From: Phytopythium helicoides
Lineage: Eukaryota; Oomycota; Peronosporomycetes; Pythiales; Pythiaceae
Assembly (NCBI GenBank): GCA_024867545.1
Contig: JANFNE010000004.1
Location: forward strand, 434,001 to 498,000
Direction: 5' to 3'
DNA length: 64,000 nt
Positions 48,029-57,594 of the stretch are shown here, piece after piece; position 1 is the stretch's first letter; every line of letters starts with the position of its first letter. Below the pieces are notes generated by a model. It searched no databases. It had not been told where the DNA came from and was given only the letters and a program-made list of their open reading frames with translations. The position numbers and the translations under genes were made by a program.

Positions 48029-49574
48029 TCAGCTATCACTCACGACACAGATGGAGCGCGAGCCTCCATTCTTTGCTTCCACTGCTGGTGCTCTGTCTCC
48101 ATCTGCAGCACCGACAATTGAATGAGAATCCACTGAATTGGAAACTGTCGAGCTATAGTAGTTCACAATGCGTACCTCCTTCAAATGACTTGTAGCATCG
48201 GCGATCGCAGCGTCGGCGGCCTCTCGAGCTCGCTCTTTAGCTTTACTTCGTTTGGAGAAAAACCCTGGCGAGCTCTCGCAACCTTTGCTGCTGCGAGTGA
48301 TGACAGGGCGAGCATCTTCCTCAAGTTCTGCTTTTCGCGTAGCCAGAGCGTCCAGCTCTCGCTTCCATTTTGCCAAGCGAGACTTGTGCATCTCCTCGTA
48401 CGTATCCGTGTCGAGCAGCGTGATGTCGTCAGCGTCAGCTGGAGTGACTGCTTGGATTGCTTCGGACTCTTTTTCCACCGATGAGCTAGCCAGCAAAAAC
48501 GTCTGCTCCATTTGTTGTTTGTATCGTAGCACCTCTGTCTCCAGCTCCAGCGAACGGCTGCTCAGTGGTGCGTAGAGATGTGACTCTGAAAGTGGCGCAA
48601 TGCGAGCGCTAACTCCGCTGTCGTCGCTGGTCACAGAAGAGGTTGACGAAGTAGGTGTATCACTGTTCTCTCGACGATACTGGTCAACCTGGACGAGACT
48701 TGGGAACTGATCGAAGAGAGCTGATACGTAGTTTGGAGTGTTGCGCACGAAAGGGTTTTCGGCAATTCGGATGATTAGCAGTGATGGTGGAAGCTCATCT
48801 GCAATTTGATGAATTCAGAAAAATGTGAGGTCATGATAGGTGCTTGATCAGTGATATGCCCGTACCAAAGTCGAGCTCTTCGATCTGGTTGTCGGAGAGG
48901 TCTAGAAACCGCAGCTGCACAAAACCAACATCAGTGAGTGCTGCGTTCAGTAAACCTTTTCATGAAATCGAACTGCTTTGCTGTACCTTTTCGAGGTGTC
49001 GGAGGCCCTCGACCTTGCGGATCCTGTTGCCAGCGAGCGCCAAGAACCGCAGTTCAGCGTGATCCTCCAGATTTTCGATGACTTCAATCAAGTTGTGCTG
49101 CAGATACAACTCCTGGACGTGCGAGAACGCCTCAAGATTCTCGATCCGTCCAATGTTGAGCCAGTCGAGCCTCAGCACCTTCTTCCTCAGCAGCGCGCTC
49201 GTCTCACTGTCCTCCTCATCTTCTTCGTCGCTGGCTCCATCGTCTTCTTCCTGAACTCGCAGCTTCCCAAGGCTCCCAACCCCGGCAGATGCCATTGCGA
49301 CCATGCCCAGACGGACACTTTGAAGGATGAGCTGCATAGTCAGCCGCACGGGGCGGTCCGTGTCGGAGCTGGCCGAGGCCGCGAGCATCATGTCATGGTC
49401 CAGCGCCTCGATCTGCTGGTTGGCGTCCGTGTGCTCATCGTCCTGCTGCTCGCGCTGCTTGGCCATGGGCCTCGAGGCGCCGACGCCAGCGAGCCACTTG
49501 TCGTCTGCGCTCTCAAGTAGCCGCGCGATGGCCTCGCGCTCCTCCAGGCGTTGGAAGTCGCTGAACAGCTCCAT
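48029..49574 (-). CDS. LRRC46-like leucine-rich-repeat protein (axonemal)
   Basis: Exons 49574-48987, 48914-48866 and 48798-48029 (introns 72 and 67 nt) encode 468 residues. The SDS22-type LRRs run VLRLDWLNIGRIENLEAF, ELYLQHNLIEVIENLEDH, LRFLALAGNRIRKVEGLRHL, then across introns LRFLDLSDNQIEELDFGDEL and PPSLLIIRIAENPFVRN. The arrangement, and especially LRFLDLS.N.IE.L..DE.P.SLLIL, matches animal LRRC46, a sperm-flagellum protein. The N-terminal 140 residues (helical) and the C-terminal Ser/charged tail are extensions. The identification as LRRC46 rather than another LRRC is moderate. Confidence 0.75.
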
Positions 49575-50038
49575 GGCCGTAGCCGTTAGCGCCGCGAGCC
49601 TAAATCGAGGCGGAAACCGATCGCCACCCAGCGCTTTGAGCCGCTGATCGTCGCATGCCTCGCCCTGCTGTCACGCCATGCGTTACCCATTGTTGTGGCA
49701 TTGCGAGCAGCTCCTGCGTCAAATCGTCTCTTTTCGACCAATCGATGCGCTTGAAGTTTCCATTTCAGCCAATAAAAAATAATCGTGAGATACTTTCTAC
49801 CAATCAACTTCCGCTTCAGCTTTTTTGGATCGCGAAGAGTCGCGTCGCTTGGGGCAGCTCCGAAACCTGGAGTCATCCACGCTTCTGGGCAACATGACAT
49901 GGGAAATCCTGGGCTAAATGCGCCGCGCTGTGTATTAATAGCGCGGTGGCGGTCGCTCTGGGCGGCCAATGGAGCTTTGCGGCTCGTCTGGGCGTCAAAG
50001 GTGGGCCTGGTGACGCCGTTGGGGCTGCTTGGAGCGCG
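49575..50038. other. 464-bp divergent intergenic region
   Basis: Between the LRRC46-like and SPATA17-like starts, so two flagellar genes may share this promoter. CCAAT-type sequences (CAGCCAATAA at 49767, ACCAATC at 49799) and a near-palindromic ATTAATAGCGCG (49934) are present. No gene. Confidence 0.45.
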
Positions 50039-51272
50039 ATGGCGCTGTTCGACGACTGCTGGGCGAGGCGGCGGTCGACGCTCGATCGGCTGCAGCAACT
50101 GCTCGCGTGAGTGGCTCGCAGCGCTTTCTTGGGCGATGCAGCTGTATGAAGCTCGTGGTTGACGTGTTGTGCTGGATGGAGAAGCGATGCAGAGGCCAGC
50201 GCGCAGCGAGAGAGGCGAGCAGCGGTCGACATCCAGCGGCTGTTTCGAGGCCAGCGCGTTCGTGCAGCTGTCTCTGATCAAACGCAAGTGCTGATTGTTG
50301 GGAGGTTGTCGTGTTGAAGACATGCTGACATTGGTCTTGATGGCGGTGCAGCCGTGCGGAGATTGTGCTTGCTAGAGTGTATCGAGGACACCTCGGAAGG
50401 AAGCGGTTTATTGCGGCTCATCGAGAGCGGATGAGAGCGCATCGTCTTTCCATTCTCAACTACTATGCGACTGTCATCCAGAAGAGGATCCGGGGAGCCA
50501 TTAGCCGTACGAGAAGACTCGACTTTCGCGAGCGAAAGGCCCAGATCGCGAGGCTCGCGGAGAAAGGAGAAGAGATGCGTCGCTTGCTTGCTGAAAACTT
50601 GCGTCGGCAACAATTTGTACGTCAAAGATGTTTTCTCTACAGCATAGATTTCACGTTGACTCATGTTTTTATCATTTCCAGGACGAAGAGCACTCAGTGC
50701 GGGAGTCTGCACAAAAGGAACTGGTGGAGGTGACCCAGGACCTTCATCACTTGGTCAGCACTCGAGCCATCCCAGGCGTCTACAACTCGCCAGCGCTTCC
50801 TTCCAGCGCAACTGCTTTTGGTGTCCCAGTTGAAACTCATATCCGAATCAATGCTCGCGCTGCAGTTGGACGCAAACTTGCGAGCACAGCTCCTCCAACA
50901 AAGCTGGCACCATATCCACCGTCCAATAAGGCGACAATTCAGTCAACGTCCGAGTACAGCACCGAGCTGCGAGCAGTGCGCACGCAGCGAAGGTATGACA
51001 AGCTTCGACGGCTGAGCGGGACGGACTTTCAGGCTGTGGCCAATCCGGAGAAGGACGTTGCCAAGAGGTTGCTGAACGTACCGGGGATCAACGCTGGCGT
51101 GCAGTATCTGGACGAGTGGGAAAACCCTTACAAAAAGCGAGGTGTTCCGAGGACAAAAGAAGACTTATTGCCCAAGCTCACAACACTAGACAAGGCACCG
51201 AAGAACCCGTTCTACCTGACGCATGGCGGCAACAAGAGCAAAGTTCACGCCAACGACCGGTTCGATCTGTAA
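50039..51272 (+). CDS. SPATA17: SPATA17-like IQ-motif protein (axonemal)
   Basis: Exons 50039-50106, 50185-50283, 50352-50616 and 50682-51272 give 340 residues. Intron 2 uses a GC-AG donor (GCAAGT). Three IQ motifs: AAVDIQRLFRGQRVRAAV, then VLARVYRGHLGRKRF, then ATVIQKRIRGAISRTR, followed by a helical stretch and HHLVSTRAIPGVYNSP, the diagnostic SPATA17 line (vertebrate: LLST-x-x-IPGIYNSP). With the GC-AG intron the distance between the first IQ and LGRK equals that in vertebrate SPATA17. The C-terminal half (ELRAVRTQRRYDKLRRLSG...) is less conserved. Calmodulin-binding axonemal protein. Confidence 0.85.
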
Positions 51273-51477
51273 ACGCTTGACAGCACTGTAGCATAGAGGT
51301 ATTTCATTTTGATGTCGACACGAGCAAGCGGTGGAGTACGCATATCGTCTACGTATCAATGCGCGATTTGCAGACGAAAAGAGATGCTGTCACGTATGCC
51401 TCCTCCGGTGCAAAAGTGATGGCGCGAGGTAGACGCGCACCCACCCGCATCTAGCACTAGACCTCCAACGTCCGAGC

Positions 51478-52131
51478 TTACTCGTCGCTGATCTTCTTGA
51501 GCTCGTTCATGTTGGTGCCTGCGATGGACTCGCCGAAGAACTTGACGCTCGACAGGATGGTCTCGTCCGCGCCGTTGTTCTCCTCCACAAAGACCTGTGT
51601 TCGCAAAAGGCCTCATGAGCAAAATTCCCCGCGAATAACGAATGACATCCTTCACCAGCTCACCGTAATGCTCTTGACGCGCTGGAACTTGACGAATCGC
51701 AGCTCAATTTCATGACCGGGACGCACGTCGTCGTCCGTGAGCTCGAGCGTCTGCGTGGGCTCTACGTCCCCTGCGTCCGAGAAGCCCAGGTTGGCGCGGT
51801 TGGCAAACAGCTTGACGACGCGCGGCGCCGACTCGCCCGGAGGCGCCACGATGCTCAGCGAGTGCACCTTGACGGCATCCTGGAACTCAATGTGCAGGAT
51901 GAGCTGCTCTGCTCATCGCAGCAGCCGTAGCTCTTCGTCAGACAGATAAGATACCGTAGCTGCTCGCAAATGGCACGCACCGTCCGCGTCCGACTTGAGC
52001 TGCAGCGTCTCGTCGCCGATGAAGAGGTTGCCGAACGGGAAGCTTGGGTTCTCGTTCAGGCAGTAGCTCTCCTTGCTGCTGATGGCGCCGCCCAGGTCCT
52101 GGAACTTCTTGGGGGCGGCGGCGGCGCTCAT
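51478..52131 (-). CDS. PITH-domain protein (PITHD1/thioredoxin-like C-terminal domain)
   Basis: Exons 52131-51981, 51908-51664 and 51594-51478 (introns 72 and 69 nt) encode 170 residues, essentially one PITH domain: SYCLNENPSFPFGNLF, LQLKSDADEQLILHIEFQDA, VKVHSLSIVAPPG, RVVKLFANRANLGFSDAGDV, EPTQTLELTDDDV, RFVKFQRVKSITVFVEENNG, ADETILSSVKFFGESIAGTN. No thioredoxin domain is attached, so it is the PITHD1 type. PITH proteins associate with the 26S proteasome. Confidence 0.93.
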
Positions 52132-52208
52132 GACTCTCGGCTTGGCTTCTCCCTTCGGGCTGGCAATATGTAATGCGCTAGAACATTCGAGCGGACACGG
52201 CAGAAGTT

Positions 52209-52248
52209 GATTGGCTGTAATGCTGGAATAAAACGATTTGATTGGCTG
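52209..52248. promoter_or_regulatory. Pair of CCAAT-type boxes in a divergent promoter
   Basis: GATTGGCTG occurs at 52209-52217 and 52240-52248, 31 bp apart, between the PITH gene (start 52131, -) and the gene at 52298 (+). On the minus strand each reads CAGCCAATC. Confidence 0.5.
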
Positions 52249-52297
52249 AAATGAGTGACTCAGTGCAATCGGAGGTGACAAGCCAAAGATCGCAAGC

Positions 52298-52879
52298 ATG
52301 GCGTCGCTTGCCAATGCACCGTGGCTCTACGACGTCGAAGGTGGCGATGAAGAAGACCAAGACGAGCGAGACGCTCTTGTGGTGGTGGAAAACGGTGACG
52401 TGACCGAGTCTGACTGCTCCAAGGTCAGCGTTCGGTGCTCTGGCGTCGCTTCCAACGGATTCCGGTGCACGCGGACAGCAATGATTGACACGGCAAGCAG
52501 CTCTGCCGAAGAGGAACTATTTTGCTATCGTCACCAATACCAGCGAGCTCCAAGGTGGCGTCGAGGTCGAAGCAGAGGACGGTGGTGTGGTGGTAGTAGC
52601 AGGACCAACAGTACCCGTCGCTGGTTTTGGGTGCGGGTGATGACGCTGTGCTTGGTGTTCGTGTCTGCGGTTCTGCTCGGTGGGTTTGGCGTTGCTCGTC
52701 GCAGTGTTGTGCTCTGTGCTGCAAGTGTCGTCAGTTTGTTCCTGGCGACATGCGGTGCCTGCGCGTTGATGTACGCAGCGATTCTACGCGTGCTCCCGCC
52801 GCCGACTAACATCGACAAGGTCGTCGAAATGGCGGTCGCTCTGAGCGACTCGACGTCGCGGACAGCAGAATCCGCGTGA
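52298..52879 (+). CDS. Membrane protein with Cys/His N-terminus, unknown
   Basis: 193 residues. The first 45 are acidic. Then four Cys/His ([17 protein letters not shown]...FCYRHQYQ) are spaced C-x(8)-C-x(16)-C-x(2)-H and might bind zinc. A basic stretch ([11 protein letters not shown]) precedes two helices ([19 protein letters not shown] and [20 protein letters not shown], continuing to about residue 163). The short tail is Ser/Thr-rich. No family recognised; the basic-before-helix order suggests a cytosolic N-terminus. Confidence 0.68.
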   Translation: MASLANAPWLYDVEGGDEEDQDERDALVVVENGDVTESDCSKVSVRCSGVASNGFRCTRTAMIDTASSSAEEELFCYRHQYQRAPRWRRGRSRGRWCGGSSRTNSTRRWFWVRVMTLCLVFVSAVLLGGFGVARRSVVLCAASVVSLFLATCGACALMYAAILRVLPPPTNIDKVVEMAVALSDSTSRTAESA

Positions 52880-53001
52880 ATAGCCAGGAATGGGCTCTGT
52901 ATATGTTTTCTAGTAGTAATGGATGAGACTGCAATGATGAAGATTGTAACGACACCGAGCCGATCTCGACGGAGCGTGTGACGCAGCGAGCAGGAGCCCC
53001 C

Positions 53002-54235
53002 TCACACCTTCTGCTTCTTGTTCTGATTGGCCTCCTGCTCATTCGGGGCACGGCCAAACACCTCGTTGAGCTGCTGCGAGACGCGGATGAAGGTCGTACG
53101 CTGCAACACAAGGCAAGAACGTCAGCATCCAAAGGCGAGATCAGCGACACTCGATAGCAGCTTCGTACCTTGCTAAGCTCCTTGAGCTGGCTTGCTCCCA
53201 CGTATGTGCACGTCGACCGCACTCCGCCGAGAATTTCCATGCATGTTCCCGCAACTGGACCACGGTACGGCACGGTCACGCTCTTGCCCTCGCTAGCACG
53301 GTACTCGGCCACTCCACCAGCATGCTTGTTCATGGCCTCAGCGGAGCTCATGCCGTAGAACTTCTTGAACAGCTTGCCGTTGATCTCGATCTTCTCACCG
53401 CCACTCTCGTCATGGCCCGCCAGCATGCCACCGAGCATGACAAAGTCGGCGCCGGCGCCGAACGCCTTGGCGACGTCGCCGGGGCAAGTGCACCCGCCGT
53501 CCGAGATGACGTGGCCGTTCAGTCCGTGCGCAGCGTCCGCGCACTCCAGCACGGCCGAAAGCTGCGGGTAGCCGACACCCGTCTGCTTGCGCGTGGTGCA
53601 GACCGAGCCCGGACCGATGCCAACCTTGATGATGTCGGCGCCGGAGAGCAGCAGCTCCTCGACCATCTCGCCCGTGACGACATTGCCGGCGAGGATCGTG
53701 TGGCTTGGGAATGCTGCGCGCACGTTCTTGACGGCCTGGACGAACGCCTCCGAGTAGCCGTTGGCGACGTCGAGGCAGATGAAGCGGATGGTCTCGTGCT
53801 TGTTGAGAATCGCTGTGATCTTCTCAATGTCGGCGGCGCCCGAGCCCGCGCTTACCGCAACCGTGGGGAGCACGTCGGCGTGCTCGGCGGCGAACGCATC
53901 CCAGTCCTCGGGCGAGTAGTGCTTGTGGATGCACGTGATGAACTCAAACTTGGCGAGCTCGACCGCCATCTCGAACGTGCCGACCGTGTCCATGTTGGCC
54001 GCGATGACCGGCTGCGTGGCACCAGATACGACGCGTCGTCAGTCAAGCCACACACACACACACACAGCCAGCACCAAGTCCAGGCACGCACCACGCCCGA
54101 CCACGTCTGCTTGGAGTTGCGGAAGCGGAACTCGCGCGACACGTTCACCTGCGCGCGGCTCTTGAGCGTGCTGCGCTTGGGCCGGATCAGCACGTCCTTG
54201 AAGTCCAGGCGGATCTCCGTCTCGATGCGCGGCAT
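53002..54235 (-). CDS. GMPR: GMP reductase
   Basis: Exons 54235-54092, 54011-53169 and 53100-53002 (introns 80 and 68 nt) encode 361 residues. N-terminus [20 protein letters not shown], then [11 protein letters not shown]. The catalytic Cys is in [20 protein letters not shown] (about residue 190), followed by the phosphate-binding [34 protein letters not shown] and the flap [17 protein letters not shown]. The lack of CBS domains and the GuaC-type MSSAEAM loop favour GMP reductase over IMP dehydrogenase. It deaminates GMP to IMP with NADPH. A (CA)n tract (54049-54066) lies in intron 1. Confidence 0.95.
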
Positions 54236-54284
54236 GGCGGTGCAGGCGAGGGAACTGGAGCGGCAGGCGGCGACTTGGGCGGCA

Positions 54285-54304
54285 GGCGGCGAATTGGACA
54301 CTGA
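54285..54304 (-). promoter_or_regulatory. Initiator-like core promoter, GMP reductase
   Basis: Minus-strand TCAGTGTCCAATTCGCCGCC, 49 bp before the ATG; its CCAATTCGCCGCC half is identical to that of membrane cluster member 1. Confidence 0.6.
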
Positions 54305-54548
54305 CGAGCTCCGCCGCGCGATCGGAAACGGACGAACAGGATTCGCATTCACCCCAGTTGAAGGCAGTCATCCATCTCTACCATCCAATACCCTTCTTTA
54401 TTACATATACTTCCATGATACTATCCCATACATTATCACTTGGTAGAGGTCCGTTTTTGGTTGGAGGAGCGAGTTGCAGTCGGCGCAATTGACCGGTGGC
54501 GGCCGCGCTCGAGCAGTGCGCCTCAGACAGCCGAGACAGCGCAGGAGA

Positions 54549-55238
54549 ATGTCGGGACGCGGACGCGGAGGCTTCAGCGGAGGCCGCGGAGGTTTCAGCG
54601 GCGGTCGCGGCGGCGGACGAGGAGGCGGCCGAGGCTTTGGCGGGCGTGGCGGCGGCCGCGGCGGTCGCGAGCCCGAGGGGCCGCCGGCCTACGTTGTCGG
54701 TGCGTTCGCAGTCAAGCAGGAGAGAGAGAGAGGGAGAGCTGGTTGGAACTGACGGTGGCGGTGGCGAGCAGAGCTCGGGTCGTTCATGCACGCGTGCGAG
54801 AGCGAGATGGTCTACAAGAGCACCAACGACAAGGTGCCCTACTTCAATGCAGGCGCGTACCTCGAGAACAAGACCAAGATTGGCAAGGTCGACGAGATCC
54901 TGGGCTCCATCAACGAGGTCATGTTCACGGTCAAGCCCGACGCGGGCGTCACGGCCACGTCCTTCCAGCCAGGCGACAAGGTGTACATTAGCCCCGACAA
55001 GCTGCTCCCGCTGAGCCGCTTCACGGAGCAGCCCAAGAAGCCTGCTGGCGGAGCTGGACGTGGCGGACGTGGCGGTCGCGGCGCTGCCGGTGGACGTGGT
55101 GGAGGTCGCGGTGGCGGCCGCGGATTCGGTGGTGGCCGTGGCGGAGGCTTCAGCGGTGGCCGCGGTGGAGGCCGTGGCGGCGGCCGTGGCTTCGGTGGCC
55201 GCGGTGGTGGTCGCGGCGGCGGTCGGGGCCGCTTTTAG
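54549..55238 (+). CDS. GAR1: H/ACA snoRNP protein GAR1
   Basis: Exons 54549-54699 and 54772-55238 (72-nt intron containing a (GA)n tract) encode 205 residues. Two RGG/GGF-rich domains ([15 protein letters not shown] at the N-terminus, a longer one at the C-terminus) flank the conserved core: [84 protein letters not shown]1 is part of the pseudouridylating H/ACA complex with dyskerin, NOP10 and NHP2, in nucleoli and Cajal-type bodies. The intron is phase 1 and restores the VVELGSF line. Confidence 0.96.
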
Positions 55239-55717
55239 ATTTATTGCGCTGCCGGTCTCCTCTCTTGGGCGGAGCGGCTAGCTCCCTGACTGGCTGGCTG
55301 GCTGGCTGGTCGGCTGAGCTGTTGCAGCTCGCGAGTTCGCACCCGCGGCCCCGACGATCTTGGCGTTGTCGAGCTTCCCCGTAGATTATTCATGTAACTT
55401 TCACTGCAAATGCACTTGAACGAGAAGAGGAGTCCTGGTGAAGACTTGGTGGCGTAGTGTGTGCATCCTCCTTCCTGCTTTTGATTGTGGTGCGCACAAC
55501 ATGTAGCTGCACGCACCTCCATGGAAAACACCAAACGCGCTCGCGCAATAATCTACCTTCATTTCACCAAACTACCAGCTGCAGCAGCAACGGTTCTAGC
55601 TAGCACTGCCATCGCCCGAAGATGCAGCTAGACTGGACGGGCGTGGAGCGGAGTGCAGTCTTTCCGCCAGCCATGATCGCTCCTGAGGGTCGTCTTGGTC
55701 GAATCCGCCGCCGCCGC
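55239..55717. other. 479-bp gap with a (TGGC)n tract
   Basis: Convergent ends of GAR1 and SmG. (TGGC)n repeats at 55291-55309. No gene seen. Confidence 0.45.
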
Positions 55718-56038
55718 TCAGATGCGCTCGAGGCACTCGAACTGCACGATGCTGTTGCCTCGGATGACCTGCAGACCGAAACACTCGGTCAGCACCTTCG
55801 TCCTCCGTGGCTCCTGATCGCCACCCAATCCAAAACTAAAAAAAAAGCATTGACGCACCACCATGCCGATGCGGTTGGACTCGGTGGCCGAGACCTCCTC
55901 GACCGTCTCGTCCAGCGTGACGTTCATGAACTGGTCGAAGCCGCGCAGCACGCCCGTGACCTTGCGGTTGCCGTTCAGCTTGAGCGCCAGCCGCTTGTCC
56001 ATGTAGCGCTTGAGGTCCGGACCCACCACCTTGACCAT
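55718..56038 (-). CDS. SNRPG: Small nuclear ribonucleoprotein G (SmG)
   Basis: Exons 56038-55859 and 55768-55718 (90-nt intron) encode 76 residues, the same as human SNRPG. Sm1: LKRYMDKRLALKLNGNRKVT, GVLRGFDQFMNVTLDE; Sm2: NRIGMVVIRGNSIVQFECLE. SmG forms part of the heptameric ring of spliceosomal snRNPs. The start at 56038 is supported by length; a longer frame adds a basic leader not seen in SmG. Confidence 0.96.
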   Translation of the reverse strand: MVKVVGPDLKRYMDKRLALKLNGNRKVTGVLRGFDQFMNVTLDETVEEVSATESNRIGMVVRQCFFFSFGLGGDQEPRRTKVLTECFGLQVIRGNSIVQFECLERI

Positions 56039-56324
56039 CTCGACTCCTTGCCTTGCCTTCCTTGCCTTTTTTTTCGTTGGTGCCCTCCCCTCGCAAAAAG
56101 ATCTCACCCTAGTGTCACGTCACTCATCCACATACTACATCTACTGAGTACCTGTTAGTACCGTCACTACCGGTATTTTCTTCCTTCCGTACAGAATGTT
56201 CGCGAACGCGCCGAACCGGCGCGAGTGACGGTCGCGTGGGTCGTTTCGCACCCGCCACCTCATTCTCCAAGCCTCTTCGTCGACGCGACACCTCGCAGCC
56301 TCCTTCTCTTCTTCCTCCAGCGCC

Positions 56325-56910
56325 ATGAGCTTCTCGCAGGGACAGGACTGGGCCACGGCCGGCTGGGGCTCCAAGGGCCCGCAGTCCGGCGCCTCGAAGC
56401 AGCAGGCGCTCAACGCCGCGCGCCGCGCCGGCACGGTGGTCGCAGAGGCCAAGTGTGCGTGCTAGCGGCTTGGCTTGGTGCTCTAGCAATGGCGAGGGGG
56501 CTAACGCGCTGATGGCCGCTGTAGTCAACGCGGGAACGAACAAGAGCGCGCATACGGGCGCGGGCGCCAAGGCGCGCAAGCTCGAGGAGGACAACGACAC
56601 CTTCAAGCGTGCGTACTTGTTAACCTGCTGGGTGGAGCGTCGGGGCGTATAGGCGCTGACTGCGCTGTTGAAATTCAATGCAGACGATGCCGTGGACCGC
56701 AGTCTGTCGGTGGCGCTCGCTCGCGCGCGCCAGGCTAAGGGCATGACGCAGAAGGCGCTTGCGACGGCCATCAACGAGAAGCCGCAGATCATTGCCGAGT
56801 ACGAGTCTGGTCGCGCCATCCCCAACGGCCAGATCATCTCCAAGCTGCAGCGCGCGCTTGGCGTGCAGCTGCCGCGTGGCAGCAAGAAGAAGCCGGCGGC
56901 CGCCAAGTAG
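56325..56910 (+). CDS. MBF1: Multiprotein bridging factor 1
   Basis: Exons 56325-56454, 56525-56608 and 56684-56910 (introns 70 and 75 nt, both phase 1) encode 146 residues. N-terminus MSFSQGQDWATAGWGSKGP, then FNAGTNKS...ARKLEEDNDTFKHDAVDRSL, and a C-terminal Cro-type helix-turn-helix (VALARARQAKGMTQKALATA, INEKPQIIAEYESGRAIPNG, KLQRALGVQLPRG). MBF1 is a transcription coactivator linking bZIP factors to TBP and also limits frameshifting on stalled ribosomes. Divergent from SmG, 286 bp between starts. Confidence 0.96.
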
Positions 56911-57594
56911 ACGCGAGCAAAGGACGCTCCACGTGTCCATTTGCTCTCTGTGCCTACTTGGCGGCGGTCAGACGCATGATCCCCAGCGGATCGAGCAGTC
57001 GGTCGCGCGCGGCGCCGCTTTCGCACTCCGAAAGCGCGCGCGGGAGCGCGAGTCTTCTCCTTTTTCCTCTCGGCGGAGCCGTGTGTTGTTGGTAGATTAG
57101 CCCCTGGAAGTGTAGCAGTATGCTTTCGTATATAGCTCCGCGGTTTGAATAGAGCGGGTCGTGAACGCACGGCCGCGCATGAAGCGGTGTTGTCCTTTGA
57201 TCACTACTGTTGCAGTCTACGTTCACTTCGATGCATTCTACTCCGATCCATTTGAGTATCCATGTTGGGGTGACTTCAACTTCAGCATGTTGAAGTAGTT
57301 TGCCTCGAGCATCTGGCAGTTTTTTGTTTGTCCATACGCTCACATTCCAGCGTTCAATCCAATGGATCCATCTTTAGCTTCGTATCCAGCGAGATGCAAG
57401 CCCGGACTGGATGCTTCTCAAATCCGACGGAAACAGCCCCCTGGGTTGTGTGGTTACTCGCTCGCGTTTCATGATATTTTTAAGTGAAGGAGACGAGGGG
57501 CAACGACAACTCCCCTTTCCTGCTGCTTCCAGCTCATTCACGCATCGCATCGTCGGTGGACTGTGGAAATAGCGAGTAGTTCTCGGAGTTGTGT
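56911..57594. other. 684-bp intergenic region
   Basis: 3' flank of MBF1 and promoter of the 57.6-kb gene. No gene or repeat recognised. Confidence 0.4.
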
